A DNA stretch of 64,000 nt from Streptomyces sp. CB02056 (GTDB lineage Bacteria > Actinomycetota > Actinomycetes > Streptomycetales > Streptomycetaceae), in assembly GCF_001905545.1 (NCBI RefSeq), contig NZ_LIPD01000023.1, positions 124,673-188,672 on the forward strand, in the 5' to 3' direction. The notes beneath the pieces are model-generated. The model was given only the letters and a program-made list of their open reading frames with translations. It made no database searches and had not been told where the DNA came from. Each line of letters starts with the position of its first letter. Position 1 is the first letter of the stretch. A program made the translations under genes and the position numbers. Positions 42,525-51,069 of the stretch are shown here, piece by piece.

Positions 42525-43931
42525 GTGAGTAACGACCCGGGCCGTAATTCGGCTACCTGCGCTGATGTGCTGTTCGACGTGCCGGAGGAGTCGGCCGCGC
42601 CGGTGTGCGTGCGGCCGGGCTGCGGGAAGCCGGTGCCGGTCGCCGAGTCCGGCCGGGGCCGGCCCACTCTCCACTGCTCCCGGTCGTGCAAGTCGAAGAT
42701 GGCCCGCGCCAAGGCCAAGGCCAAGGCCGCCGCCGAGGCGGCGGGCCAGGCGGTCCCGGGGCAGCCGGCACCCGGGCCGGAAGGCGCCCGGGCCGTGATG
42801 CTGGGCCACCTGGCCGCGATGGAGAGCACCGCCCGGGTGTTCTTCGCCGCGGTGGACACCGACCCGGTGGCGGCGTACGACGCGTTCTACCAGGAGTACC
42901 AGCGCCTGGGCGCCCGGGTGCGGGAGGCGGCGGCCGACGCGCGCGACGAGGTCCGCTGGCCCGGGCTGACCGGGGACGAGCTGGAGCTGCGCCGGGCCGA
43001 GGAGGACCTGACGCGCCCAGACGTCCTGGCCCGCGTCTCCCCGTACGTCCTGGCTTCTGCGGCCCGGGCCGTAAATGCGTCCGCCACCGAGGCCGCGCCG
43101 AGGCCCGGAGAAACGGCCCGGGCCGCAAATCCCGCTACTGCGCCCGGCCCCGGCGCACCCGGTACAACGGCCCGGGCCGAAATCCTCACCGGCGCCGCCG
43201 TGCCCGCTCCGGCCGACTCGGCCGAGCAGCGGGCGGAGGCCTTCGAGGCGCTGCGCCGCGCGGCGTGCACGATCCCGACGCTCCGGTTCGGCGAGCCGGA
43301 CCGCCTCGACGACCTGGACCTGACGGTCGGTGAGGGCTGGCTGCTCGCCTCCTGGGACGACCCGCAGGCCGAGGACGTCCACCAGCTGCTCTACCGGGGC
43401 CGGCCGATCGGCTGGACCGCGCCGCTGCCGGACGGACCGTGGGGGCAGGCCGGGCACATCGCCGCCAAGCACCGGGGCTCCAAGGCCGCCGTGGTCCTGA
43501 CAGACCCGGCCAGCGCGGCCAGTACCCACCGCTCCGTCGGCCAGGCCCTGGACGTCCTGCACCGCACGCACATCGAGCTGCTGTGCCCCGAGCGGGCGAT
43601 GCCCGGCGTGCAGCGCCTGGCTCTCAAGCGCCCGACCGGCTGGAGCGTGCCCTCCGCCCGCGGCCTCGGCGACCCCGACCGCGAGGCGCTCGGTGACGGC
43701 CTGGTCCACCTCACCTGGCCCGACCACCCAGGCGTCCAGGAGCTCCAGCAGGGCGGCCGACCGGTCGGCTGGATCGAGGAGTACGACGTCCGGCGCGGAA
43801 CCTGGACCGCCCTGATCGCCAGCAGCCTCGTCGCCGACGCCGCCAGCGGCGAACCCCTGCGTTGCCCCGGCGCCGAAGGCGCCCTCGCCCTGCTGCGCCG
43901 GGCACTGGGGGAGGACCTCACCCGCTGGTAG
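42525..43931 (+). CDS. zinc-finger (CGNR/AdoMet-type Cys motif) hypothetical protein
   Basis: A 468-aa protein from GTG 42525. Residues 27-60 have CVRPGCGKPVPVAESGRGRP and HCSRSCKSKMARAKAKAKAA, a zinc finger plus basic helix. The same kind of finger starts the 62110 gene. The middle is helical, then comes a Pro/Ala linker whose DNA contains three more CCCGGGCCG-(T/C)-AAAT-type motifs (43065, 43116, 43171). The C-terminal half has two similar domains (GEGWLLASWDDPQAEDVHQL with RGRPIGWTAPLP; LVHLTWPDHPGVQELQQGGR with PVGWIEEYDV). Unknown function; probably DNA-binding and possibly autoregulated through the repeats. Confidence 0.55.
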   Translation: MSNDPGRNSATCADVLFDVPEESAAPVCVRPGCGKPVPVAESGRGRPTLHCSRSCKSKMARAKAKAKAAAEAAGQAVPGQPAPGPEGARAVMLGHLAAMESTARVFFAAVDTDPVAAYDAFYQEYQRLGARVREAAADARDEVRWPGLTGDELELRRAEEDLTRPDVLARVSPYVLASAARAVNASATEAAPRPGETARAANPATAPGPGAPGTTARAEILTGAAVPAPADSAEQRAEAFEALRRAACTIPTLRFGEPDRLDDLDLTVGEGWLLASWDDPQAEDVHQLLYRGRPIGWTAPLPDGPWGQAGHIAAKHRGSKAAVVLTDPASAASTHRSVGQALDVLHRTHIELLCPERAMPGVQRLALKRPTGWSVPSARGLGDPDREALGDGLVHLTWPDHPGVQELQQGGRPVGWIEEYDVRRGTWTALIASSLVADAASGEPLRCPGAEGALALLRRALGEDLTRW

Positions 43932-44386
43932 GCCAGGCCGGCCGACGCGGCCGCGCGCCGGCCCGCGCGCGATGGACAGCTCCAGCAGCGCGCAGCGCGC
44001 CCATGGACAGACCGCGCGGCTTCCGCGCGCACCGCACCGCGCCTCGCGGACCTCGCCCCGCACCGCGTCGGCTTCCGCACCGCACCCGCAAAGGCTGGTG
44101 CGGTAGTCGCGCCGCTACCGCACCGCACCATGCGGTCCGCACCCGCACCGCGCGCGTCGGCGCCTGGGCGCGCGGTCTGACGGTCTGTGATGTCGGTCAC
44201 GGACATGCCGGGAGGACAAGGCCCCTGACCTGGGCGAATCGGGCGGGACAACACGCTGCTCAAGGGGTGTGGTCAGGCCGCGGACAAGGGGGTGGTGTGC
44301 AGTGTCGGCCGCACCCGGGCGCTGGTCCGGGTGCCGGTCCGGCCACCGCGCAGGCCCCGGCTTCCTGCTGACGGAAGGCCGACTCG
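43932..44386. promoter_or_regulatory. repeat-rich leader of the replication-relaxation gene
   Basis: Many ACCGCACCGC direct repeats lie between 44020 and 44150. A perfect dyad, GGTGCGGTAG (44097-44106) / CTACCGCACC (44115-44124), lies among them. GGACAA recurs at 44214, 44246 and 44282. No gene is supported. Confidence 0.55.
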
Positions 44387-45847
44387 ATGTCCACCACCTC
44401 GCTTGCCGCGCCCGGTCCGGACGACGGCGACCAGGGCGCCGACCACCACCAGGCCGACCAGGCGAAGGCCTCGCCCGGCCGTGGCAAGGGGCCCGGCACC
44501 GCCTCCGCGGACACCTCCGCCGGCACCGCCTCCGCGGACACCTCCGCCGGCACCGCCTCCGCGGACACCTCCGCCGGCACCTCCGTGCCCCCGACGCCGG
44601 ATCAGTTCGTTTCCGCAGGCCAGCAGCCCCGGACAAGGGGCCGAAGCCGTGGCGACAACCCTCCTCCTGCCACTGCTGAGGTGCGGTGGAAGGCGGACTC
44701 GACGGAACCGGTGCGGCATGGGGTCTTGGTGTCGCTCGGCCTGTTCCAGCGCGCTACCGCTCGTGAGCTCTGGCATCTGGTCCTGCCGGGACAGCGGAAC
44801 GACAAGGCCACCCGCGACGCCCTGGTCGACTTGGAGGCCGCTGGGAGGGTGCGGGAGGAGCTGCGCCTGCCGGACAACCGCAAGCTGTGGACCCTGACCG
44901 CAGCCGGCCGCCGCGAGGCCGCCCGGCTGCTCCCGGCCGGGACGAAGCTGTCCAAGCTGCGTACCGAGCGCGACGGCCGGGCCGCGGCGTACTCCGAGCA
45001 CGCCCTGGACGTCGTCGCCACCGCCGGCCACCTCGCCCGCGCCGGACTCGGGTACCTGGAGGCGTTCTCCACCGAGGTCGAGCACCCGATCCCGCACCGC
45101 CGCTCCCTGTTCACCGACCTCGTGCTGCGCGACCCCGGCGCCGAGGTGCCGGTGCTCCTGGTCGAGGTCGACAGAGAGAACGAGGGCGTCGGCGCGCTCG
45201 TGGAGAAGCTCACCTTGTACCGGGCCTGGTGCGAGCTCGCGGCGAAGGGCACGGCGAAGCCTGAGTTCGAGGCCTCGCTGCGTTGCCGGGGCGCCCGTAC
45301 GCACGGCCTGCGGCTGTGGCCAACCGTCTACCCGCCGACCGGCCGCGAGGGCCTGCCGTCGGTCGCCCTGGTCCTGGAGGCCGGCCGCAAGCGCGACCGC
45401 CCCGGAGCAGAGCAGCTCACCCCGCAGCAGAAGGCGGAGAAGGCCAAGCGGGACCACGAGCGGCTGCTGCGCCGCCACGGGGCCGACGCCCCGGTCTGGC
45501 ACCGGTTCGGCCGCTGCGGCTGGCACACCCTCACCGAAGCGCTCGACAACCCGGACGGCGACGAGCTGCTGGCCGTCGAGCGGGCGGAGGCGGATCGGGC
45601 CCGTCGGGCGCGGGAGGCAGCGGAGCGGGAGCGGCGCCGCCCGGCCTGCCGCAGCTGCTCGGCGAAGTTCTCGGACGGGCGGCGGGAGGAGAAGGAACGG
45701 GGTTGGAACGACGACGGGCTGTGCGCCGGCTGCCGCCAGGCCGACGCCGATCGGAAGGCGCGGGAGGCCGCCGGGCGGGAGCGGGCTGCCGCCGAAGCCG
45801 CGGCCGCCGAGGCGAAGCGCACCAGCTTCTGGTGGCGGCGGTCCTGA
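44387..45847 (+). CDS. replication-relaxation family protein
   Basis: A 486-aa protein from ATG 44387 (ACGGAAGG upstream). After a disordered start with a 9-aa tandem repeat comes the Replic_Relax-type core. It has a winged-helix (LVSLGLFQRATARELWHLVL, LVDLEAAGRVREELRLPDNR, LWTLTAAGRREAARLL) and a second lobe (YSEHALDVVATAGHLARAGL, HRRSLFTDLVLRDPG, VLLVEVDRENEGVGALVEKL). Such proteins are widespread on actinobacterial plasmids and are thought to act at replication or transfer origins. A C-terminal extension carries C-x2-C pairs (CRSCSAKFSDGRREEKERGW; CAGCRQAD), probably an extra zinc finger. Confidence 0.7.
   Translation: MSTTSLAAPGPDDGDQGADHHQADQAKASPGRGKGPGTASADTSAGTASADTSAGTASADTSAGTSVPPTPDQFVSAGQQPRTRGRSRGDNPPPATAEVRWKADSTEPVRHGVLVSLGLFQRATARELWHLVLPGQRNDKATRDALVDLEAAGRVREELRLPDNRKLWTLTAAGRREAARLLPAGTKLSKLRTERDGRAAAYSEHALDVVATAGHLARAGLGYLEAFSTEVEHPIPHRRSLFTDLVLRDPGAEVPVLLVEVDRENEGVGALVEKLTLYRAWCELAAKGTAKPEFEASLRCRGARTHGLRLWPTVYPPTGREGLPSVALVLEAGRKRDRPGAEQLTPQQKAEKAKRDHERLLRRHGADAPVWHRFGRCGWHTLTEALDNPDGDELLAVERAEADRARRAREAAERERRRPACRSCSAKFSDGRREEKERGWNDDGLCAGCRQADADRKAREAAGRERAAAEAAAAEAKRTSFWWRRS
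44495..44575 (+). repeat. 27-bp tandem repeat, three copies
   Basis: Three in-frame copies encode GTASADTSA in the disordered N-terminus of the replication-relaxation protein, plus a partial fourth copy. Copy number could vary between strains. Confidence 0.8.
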
Positions 45848-46347
45848 CCCGGCCCCGTCCCTGGTGCAGGCCGCTGACCTGCGGTGGGGAGTCTCGCCCC
45901 GAGGTCGCTGGTGAGTTGTCCGCTTGGCCTGATGAGTTTGCGGCGTTGTCGCAGGTCAGTGGCCAGTGAGAACGGCCTGGCCTGGGCACGTGGAAGCCCG
46001 GTCGCTGCTGCGTACGACCTGGGTGGGCGCTGAGCAGGCCTCCCAAGCGCCGTGCGCTGGCCTCGTTCAGAGGGGTGGCCAATGCGTCGTTGATGGCGAG
46101 AGTGGTCTGCTTCAGCTGGCCCGCAAACTGCGTCCACAGTCCTTTCAGACCGGGGTGTGCCGCGATGCCGCCCACTGTCCGTGCTTCACAGGGGTGAGCC
46201 GGAGCCGTTTGGTGATGTCGGTGATCGTGCTTCGCTGTTCGGCCTCGGGCCGGCCGTCGAATCTGCGTAAAGAAGTCATGGGCCTGTCAAGTTTCTTCTA
46301 TAGTCGCATAGAGCGACAGAATGATCACACAACTAAGGGAAGCCTGC
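45848..46347. other. gap with possible minus-strand relic and promoter
   Basis: On the minus strand 45930-46270 has protein-like pieces in two frames (RRFDGRPEAEQRSTITDITK; GLKGLWTQFAGQLKQTTLAI), probably a decayed gene. 46285-46320 is AT-richer with a dyad around TCTATAGTCGCATAGAG, the probable promoter of the secreted protein gene. Confidence 0.4.
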
Positions 46348-48006
46348 ATGCGTACACACCTCAAGGGTGTCGGTCGCCTCTTATCCGTTCCGTTCCTTGC
46401 TCTGCTCATGCTCGTTGGCGCTGTCGTCGTCACCGCCGGCACGGCGCAGGCGGCAGACTCCAACGCCTGGACATTCGCTAACCCGGACGGACGGATCGAC
46501 TCGCCCAACAGCAACGACGGCGCTCAGATCTCGGTGAACACGGCGCCCGGCAACCACCAGAACTGGCGGTTGATCACTGCCGGTACTGGCATCTTCCGCA
46601 TGGCCAACACCGATACTGGTAAGTGCCTCTACTCCACCCAGCCCCTCACGCAGCGCTCATGCGGCTCGGGCGATGGCGATGACGGTCAGCTCTGGCACTT
46701 CCACCCAGTCGCCGGCAAACCGGGCACCTTCATGCTGGTGCGCACCGATGAGGGCTACTGCCTCGATAACCAGGGCGGTTTGCAGTGGTGGGGCATCCTC
46801 GCCCAGCCCAATCCGTGCGACGGCTCCTCCACCCAGGAATGGACGGTGCCCCAGGGGAAGGCTTCCGAGGCGCTGAAACTCGCACTCGACTACTACTCTG
46901 AGCTGTGCACTAAGGACACTTCGACGTGTTCCTGGACAGCGAAGTCCGAGGGGGCACCGGAGGCCCTGCCGCGCGTGCAAGCGTCCTCGGTCTGGTACAA
47001 CGACACTTCCGACAAGATCACCCAGGTCTTCACCACCGTCTACCATTCCGGGTGGTCGCAGTCGTTGTCGTCGGGCCTGTCCACGTCGGTCGGCGTCTCG
47101 GTTCCCGTGCAGGCGATGATCTCCGCCCAGCTGACGGCGACGACCACCTACCAGTCGGACTCGACCACCATCAACGGTGTCGTCGTCACCGTCCCCGCCA
47201 AGAACTACGCATGGGTCGACTTCGCGGCTGTCGGCAAGCACGTCACCGGCACGTGGACGTTCGACACCAACCACCATCCGTGGACCACTGACGCCACGGT
47301 GACCGTGCCGGTGGTCAACTCCACGGCGGGCTCCACGATGTACGTCGCGCACACCAGCTCGGACATGCCCACCAGCAGCACCAGCCCGGCGCAGAAGCCC
47401 GTCGTGCAGACCTTTGCCGCCACCTCCACCAGCGCGAAGCTTGACCTCCCGGCCGGAACCCACCTCGCTCCCACCGCGACCGGCGCGGAAATCGCCGACG
47501 CCCAGGACAAGCCCATCATGCGGATGCAGCCGGGCAGCGTGACCGACACGAAGGGCGTCAAGCACGCCTTCAAGCTGGCGGTCAACGGCAACACCCTCAC
47601 CCAGACCCTCGAAGGCGCCACAGGCACGACGATCGAGGGAACCGAGAATCCGTCCTCGGTCACGTTCGGCCCGGGAACCTTCCCCGGAAGCACGCCGCTG
47701 GAAGCTTCCGCCGACAGGACGAAGAGCCTGAAGGTGCAGCCCCTGCGGATGTCGCCCACGGACAACATCGATGATGCCTGTGCCAGGTACCAGGGCCACA
47801 CCTGCTCGGACGCGGAGAAGAAGGCGTACGAGAACAAGCTCAAGAAGGACGCGGACTGGGACAAGTGCGTAGCCCAGTGGGCCGTCGGTACCGCGATCAC
47901 CGGAGCCTTCGCAGGTGCCTTCACCGGTGGCGTTGGAGCACTCCCGGGCGGTCTCATCGGATGGGCCGGCGGAGCCACCGCAGGGATGGTTGTGTGCAGC
48001 TTCTGA
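46348..48006 (+). CDS. secreted ricin-B lectin with aerolysin/ETX-MTX2-like domain
   Basis: A 552-aa protein from ATG 46348 (AAGGGAAG upstream). The signal peptide is about 37 aa (basic MRTHLKG, hydrophobic LLSVPFLALLMLVGAVVV, then A-rich GTAQA). Residues 45-165 form a ricin-B beta-trefoil with three Q-x-W-type ends (NHQNWRLI, DGQLWHFH, STQEWTVP). Residues 200-320 contain WYNDTSDKITQVFTTVYHSG, a Ser/Thr-rich amphipathic hairpin stretch and PAKNYAWVDFAAVGKHVTGT, as in aerolysin/MTX2 beta-pore formers. The C-terminus has Cys-bearing helices and a Gly-rich hydrophobic tail. The likely role is binding cell-surface sugars and permeabilising membranes. GC is lower than its neighbours; solitary gene. 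Confidence 0.6.
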   Translation: MRTHLKGVGRLLSVPFLALLMLVGAVVVTAGTAQAADSNAWTFANPDGRIDSPNSNDGAQISVNTAPGNHQNWRLITAGTGIFRMANTDTGKCLYSTQPLTQRSCGSGDGDDGQLWHFHPVAGKPGTFMLVRTDEGYCLDNQGGLQWWGILAQPNPCDGSSTQEWTVPQGKASEALKLALDYYSELCTKDTSTCSWTAKSEGAPEALPRVQASSVWYNDTSDKITQVFTTVYHSGWSQSLSSGLSTSVGVSVPVQAMISAQLTATTTYQSDSTTINGVVVTVPAKNYAWVDFAAVGKHVTGTWTFDTNHHPWTTDATVTVPVVNSTAGSTMYVAHTSSDMPTSSTSPAQKPVVQTFAATSTSAKLDLPAGTHLAPTATGAEIADAQDKPIMRMQPGSVTDTKGVKHAFKLAVNGNTLTQTLEGATGTTIEGTENPSSVTFGPGTFPGSTPLEASADRTKSLKVQPLRMSPTDNIDDACARYQGHTCSDAEKKAYENKLKKDADWDKCVAQWAVGTAITGAFAGAFTGGVGALPGGLIGWAGGATAGMVVCSF

Positions 48007-48029
48007 CCCGTACCACCTGTACCGACTGG

Positions 48030-48060
48030 GTCCCCCTGCCTGCTGATCGGGCAGGGGGAC
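48030..48060 (+). terminator. terminator of the lectin-toxin gene
   Basis: GTCCCCCTGCC at 48030-48040 pairs perfectly with 48050-48060, 24 bp after the stop. Confidence 0.85.
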
Positions 48061-48143
48061 GCTGCGTTCGAGCACCTGACCCAGGGCGGGGTGGTAGTCC
48101 GCACCACCTGGCACGAGCCCGCCTGCCCGGCCTGGGCCCGGCG

Positions 48144-49142
48144 GTGACCGCCGGCACGGTGGCCGGACCGGTCCGGGGGTGGGTGTGTGCGGTGCTGGTC
48201 CACAACGGCCGCCTGGCTCTGATCCGCCGTCGGCGGGAAGCCGGCCTCCAGCACTCGCCGCCCGCCGTCCTGGTCGAGGACCAGGACGGCGAGGAACCGA
48301 CCGACGCGCTGCGCCGGGGGCTGCTCGAAGAACTCGGCCTCGACCTGGCGGCGCTGCCCGACCCGCTGGTTCTCCGCTTCGCCCAGAACCAGGAGACCGA
48401 CCGTCCGGGCGAGACGACGCGGTTCCGGCGCCGGCATCCGGTCTTCACCGCCCACCTGCCCGACCACCTGGCGGCGGCCGTTGCCCTGGTCGAGCAGGAC
48501 GACCTCGGTCAGGCGCCGGTGGTGTGGCTGCCCGTGGCCGACGCGGCCGACCTCCACTTCTACCCGGACGTCGGCGCCGTCCTCCACCAGGTGGTCCGGT
48601 CCGACACCGCCGCGGGCGGCCTCGGCCTCGCGGTGCTGGAGGTCCAGCGGGTCATCGGGGAAATCGGTGTCGGAGGCTGCTGCGGATCAGTAGACCGTGA
48701 TCTGGGTGACCTTGTAGAGGGGAGGCGGCGGCGGCAGGAACTTGGAGACGAAGGGCTGTTCCGTGGCGGCGTTCCACGATTTGCCCGGGTCGAGGGTCTT
48801 GGAGTTCGGAATGTCCTTGTAGTACTGGTACTCGATCATCACCCTGCGGTCTCCGACATCGATCTGCCTGACGCCATAGATCGCGACGTTCACCTCTCCG
48901 AGCTTGGTGGTGCAGTAGCTGTCACCGTTGTCTGTGCTGACCTTGATGAAGAAGTCCTTCCCGTCGGAGCACTGCCCGAGAGTGACGTCAGGCGACCTGC
49001 TCGGCGTCGTGGGGGGCATCGGCTGGATTGCGGGAGGCGTGTTAGAGGGGGTCGGACTCGGCGTCGTGGAGGGCCGCGGTGCGGGGGATGGGGTGGCGGA
49101 GTAGGTCGGCGAGGCCGTCTGCGAGGTGGCCGGTGGGGTTGA
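48144..49142 (+). CDS. degenerate Nudix hydrolase-like protein with run-on C-terminus
   Basis: From GTG 48144 the first 180 residues are Nudix-like: RGWVCAVLVHNGRLALIRRR, a Nudix box EEPTDALRRGLLEELGLD, HPVFTAHLPDHLAAAVALVE and LGQAPVVWLPVADAADLHFY. The box lacks the leading Gly and has RG where REx is expected, but the EE pair remains, so activity is doubtful. After about 48670 the frame has no stop until 49142 and overlaps the convergent gene by 456 bp in non-native-looking Arg/Gly sequence. The real end may have been lost by a small frameshift (another frame stops at 48693). Confidence 0.45.
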   Translation: MTAGTVAGPVRGWVCAVLVHNGRLALIRRRREAGLQHSPPAVLVEDQDGEEPTDALRRGLLEELGLDLAALPDPLVLRFAQNQETDRPGETTRFRRRHPVFTAHLPDHLAAAVALVEQDDLGQAPVVWLPVADAADLHFYPDVGAVLHQVVRSDTAAGGLGLAVLEVQRVIGEIGVGGCCGSVDRDLGDLVEGRRRRQELGDEGLFRGGVPRFARVEGLGVRNVLVVLVLDHHPAVSDIDLPDAIDRDVHLSELGGAVAVTVVCADLDEEVLPVGALPESDVRRPARRRGGHRLDCGRRVRGGRTRRRGGPRCGGWGGGVGRRGRLRGGRWG

Positions 49143-50045
49143 TGACTGGCTGGTGGATTCTTCGGGGTAAAGCCACACGAGCAGTCCGACGCCGGCGGCG
49201 GGCGCCAGCAGGAAGGTCGCCATCCCGGCGGCGATCAGGCGCCGTCGGTACCGGGACCGTGCAGGGACGGAGGGCGCGTCCAGCACCACGACGGCGTCCT
49301 TCTCCGGCGCGGGTCCGGACACCGGTGGCACCGGTGAACCGGCGGCCCGTACCGGTCCACCGGGCGCGGCCGGCGGCCGGAAGTACCTTTCCGGCGCGGG
49401 TCCGGACACCGGTGGCACCGGTGAACCGGCGGCCCGTACCGGTCCACCGGGCGCGGCCGGCGGCCGGAAGTACCTTTCCGGCGGTCCCGCCGGGTCGCCG
49501 GGGCCCGCGGCCCGCGCGACGGGTCCCTCCTCCTCAGGTTCGGGGCCGGATGTCGCGGGCGCAGGGGAGCCGGCGGCCTGCATCGGGCCCCTGGGGGGTG
49601 CGGGCAGCGGGAGGGACGTTGCCGGGGGCTCCGCCGGGCCGCCGCCGTGGTCCGGGCCGGACACCTCCTCGGCGTCCGGCGGGGGGCCCGGTTCGGTGGT
49701 CCGCTGGGCGGGCGTCATCCGGTCGAGCCTCTCCCAGCGGGCGAGCCACGGCCCGGGGTCCTCGCCCAGCGCTTTCAGGTAGGCGAGTAGCGGCCGCCTG
49801 CTGCACAGCTCGCTGTCGCTGGTGACCTTGGACATGCTCGGGCTCGCGTAGTTCGCGGCCTCGGCGACCTCGGCGAGGGTCTTATCGGCCTTTTCCCGCA
49901 GGTCGCGCAGGTCTCTGGCGAAGACGGTGAGCGGCGCGTTCCCGCGCAGGTCACGTCCCCGCCCCCGCTGCCCCTGCCCCTGCCGGGGGGCCTCCCCGGG
50001 CCCACCCGGCCCGTCGCCCGGCCCGTCGCCCGGGCCGGCGCTCAC
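48687..50045 (-). CDS. membrane-anchored HTH protein with Pro-rich linker
   Basis: A 452-aa protein from GTG 50045, overlapping the stop of the upstream small membrane gene. Residues 35-105 form an xre-type HTH of the Streptomyces kind (FARDLRDLREKADKTLAEVA, ANYASPSMSKVTSDSELCSR, GEDPGPWLARWERL). A long Pro-rich linker with two perfect 29-aa repeats follows. Then come one membrane helix (AAGMATFLLAPAAGVGLLVW), a Ser/Thr/Pro-rich wall-spanning region and an extracellular domain (GKDFFIKVSTDNGDSYCTTK). A cytoplasmic DNA-binding end tied to an outside sensor suggests one-component signalling across the membrane. Confidence 0.65.
   Translation of the reverse strand: MSAGPGDGPGDGPGGPGEAPRQGQGQRGRGRDLRGNAPLTVFARDLRDLREKADKTLAEVAEAANYASPSMSKVTSDSELCSRRPLLAYLKALGEDPGPWLARWERLDRMTPAQRTTEPGPPPDAEEVSGPDHGGGPAEPPATSLPLPAPPRGPMQAAGSPAPATSGPEPEEEGPVARAAGPGDPAGPPERYFRPPAAPGGPVRAAGSPVPPVSGPAPERYFRPPAAPGGPVRAAGSPVPPVSGPAPEKDAVVVLDAPSVPARSRYRRRLIAAGMATFLLAPAAGVGLLVWLYPEESTSQSSTPPATSQTASPTYSATPSPAPRPSTTPSPTPSNTPPAIQPMPPTTPSRSPDVTLGQCSDGKDFFIKVSTDNGDSYCTTKLGEVNVAIYGVRQIDVGDRRVMIEYQYYKDIPNSKTLDPGKSWNAATEQPFVSKFLPPPPPLYKVTQITVY
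49303..49476. repeat. 87-bp perfect tandem repeat, two copies
   Basis: Copies 49303-49389 and 49390-49476 are identical and encode ERYFRPPAAPGGPVRAAGSP plus PVPPVSGPA in the Pro-rich linker of the membrane HTH protein. Confidence 0.85.
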
Positions 50046-50278
50046 CGCCCGCCCCGGCGGCGAACGGGACGGCCGGCGGCCGGGCCGGCGAACAGCCCGG
50101 CCACCTTCGCCGCGGCCAGACCGCCACCACCCGCGACCGCCAGCGCGGTCTCCGCCGCGGTGCCCGTCAGCACCAGCACGACAATGATCACCTGGATCAC
50201 CATCAGCACACCGAACTGAAAGACGTACGAGGACCCGCGCTGCGACCTGCGCTGCTCCCGGGAGCCGTTCCCGATCAT
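50042..50278 (-). CDS. small membrane protein coupled to the HTH-membrane gene
   Basis: A 78-aa protein from ATG 50278 (AGAAGAGGGAC upstream). A basic start (GNGSREQRRSQRGS) is followed by two hydrophobic segments (FQFGVLMVIQVIIVVLVLTG; ETALAVAGGGGLAAAKVAGL) and a basic Arg/Gly tail. It is first in a two-gene operon; the 4-bp overlap implies stoichiometric production with the HTH-membrane protein, so it may be its partner in the membrane. Confidence 0.6.
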   Translation of the reverse strand: MIGNGSREQRRSQRGSSYVFQFGVLMVIQVIIVVLVLTGTAAETALAVAGGGGLAAAKVAGLFAGPAAGRPVRRRGGR

Positions 50279-50802
50279 GTCTGTCCCTCTTCTCCACGTG
50301 TCCGGGCTGCCCCGCCTCCGCGGGGCCGGCAGCCGCTCGTGTTCATGGCGCCCGGGCTGCAACCCGGCCGCCTGGCGGCTGACTTCAACCATGCTCACCC
50401 CGGCCCGCCAGCGCCAGGACTGACGGAGTTTCAGCAACCTTAGTGCTGTGCCGAAACCCGGCGCGCCCGTGGCCGCGCGATGCCCGGCCGCCTTCGGCAA
50501 GCGCGGTCGGCCCGCACGGCAACACGGTGAAAGCCGTCTCGGGACGCCACTCCCGCGCTGCCGCCGGCCGCCCGGAAGCCGGGCCATCGGGCCAGCTCAC
50601 GGCCGGTTTCCAAGTTTCCGGTCGGGGTTGGAAAGCCCCGCGCACTGGTCGGTCGCCACGGGCTCGGCAACACTGGAAAACGCCGAAACCGCTCACTCCA
50701 CGTGTCCGGACGAGCCACGGCACCCCGGGGCGGGCCCCGCTGCAACGGAGGCCCGCCCCGACACACCTGCTGTTCCCCACCACCGACGACCGCAACGGCA
50801 CC
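50279..50802. other. gap without a supported gene
   Basis: The promoter of the minus operon must lie near 50280-50450. Beyond that, both strands show only short non-descript frames. Confidence 0.4.
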
Positions 50803-51069
50803 GTGTCCGACGATCCCTGGCTCGACGGGGCCCAGGCCGCCGCGCACGCCTCCGCTGGCCTCTTGGAGCCCCGCCTCGCAGACACCCCCGTCACCGACGC
50901 CCACCTCGTCGTCTACGCCGGCCGGGCCCGGCTGCACCTCGGCGCCGCCCCGCACCACCTCCGGCGGATCGAGACCGAACTCGACGGGCGGCCCCGGGAC
51001 GGCCACGGCCGGGGTGCTCCCCGTGGGTCCTTGCGTGGGTCCCGACGTGGCTCCTGCCGCCGGTCCTGA
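50803..51069 (+). CDS. small hypothetical protein
   Basis: An 88-aa frame from GTG 50803. DPWLDGAQAAAHASAGLLEP and VTDAHLVVYAGRARLHLGAA look like a real helical protein, ending in an Arg/Gly/Ser-rich tail. No ribosome binding site or family was recognised. Confidence 0.35.
   Translation: MSDDPWLDGAQAAAHASAGLLEPRLADTPVTDAHLVVYAGRARLHLGAAPHHLRRIETELDGRPRDGHGRGAPRGSLRGSRRGSCRRS

Noticed and set aside
44495..44575. 27-bp tandem repeat as a regulatory array
   Set aside because: It is in frame, encodes GTASADTSA in a disordered protein segment, and shows no dyad symmetry.
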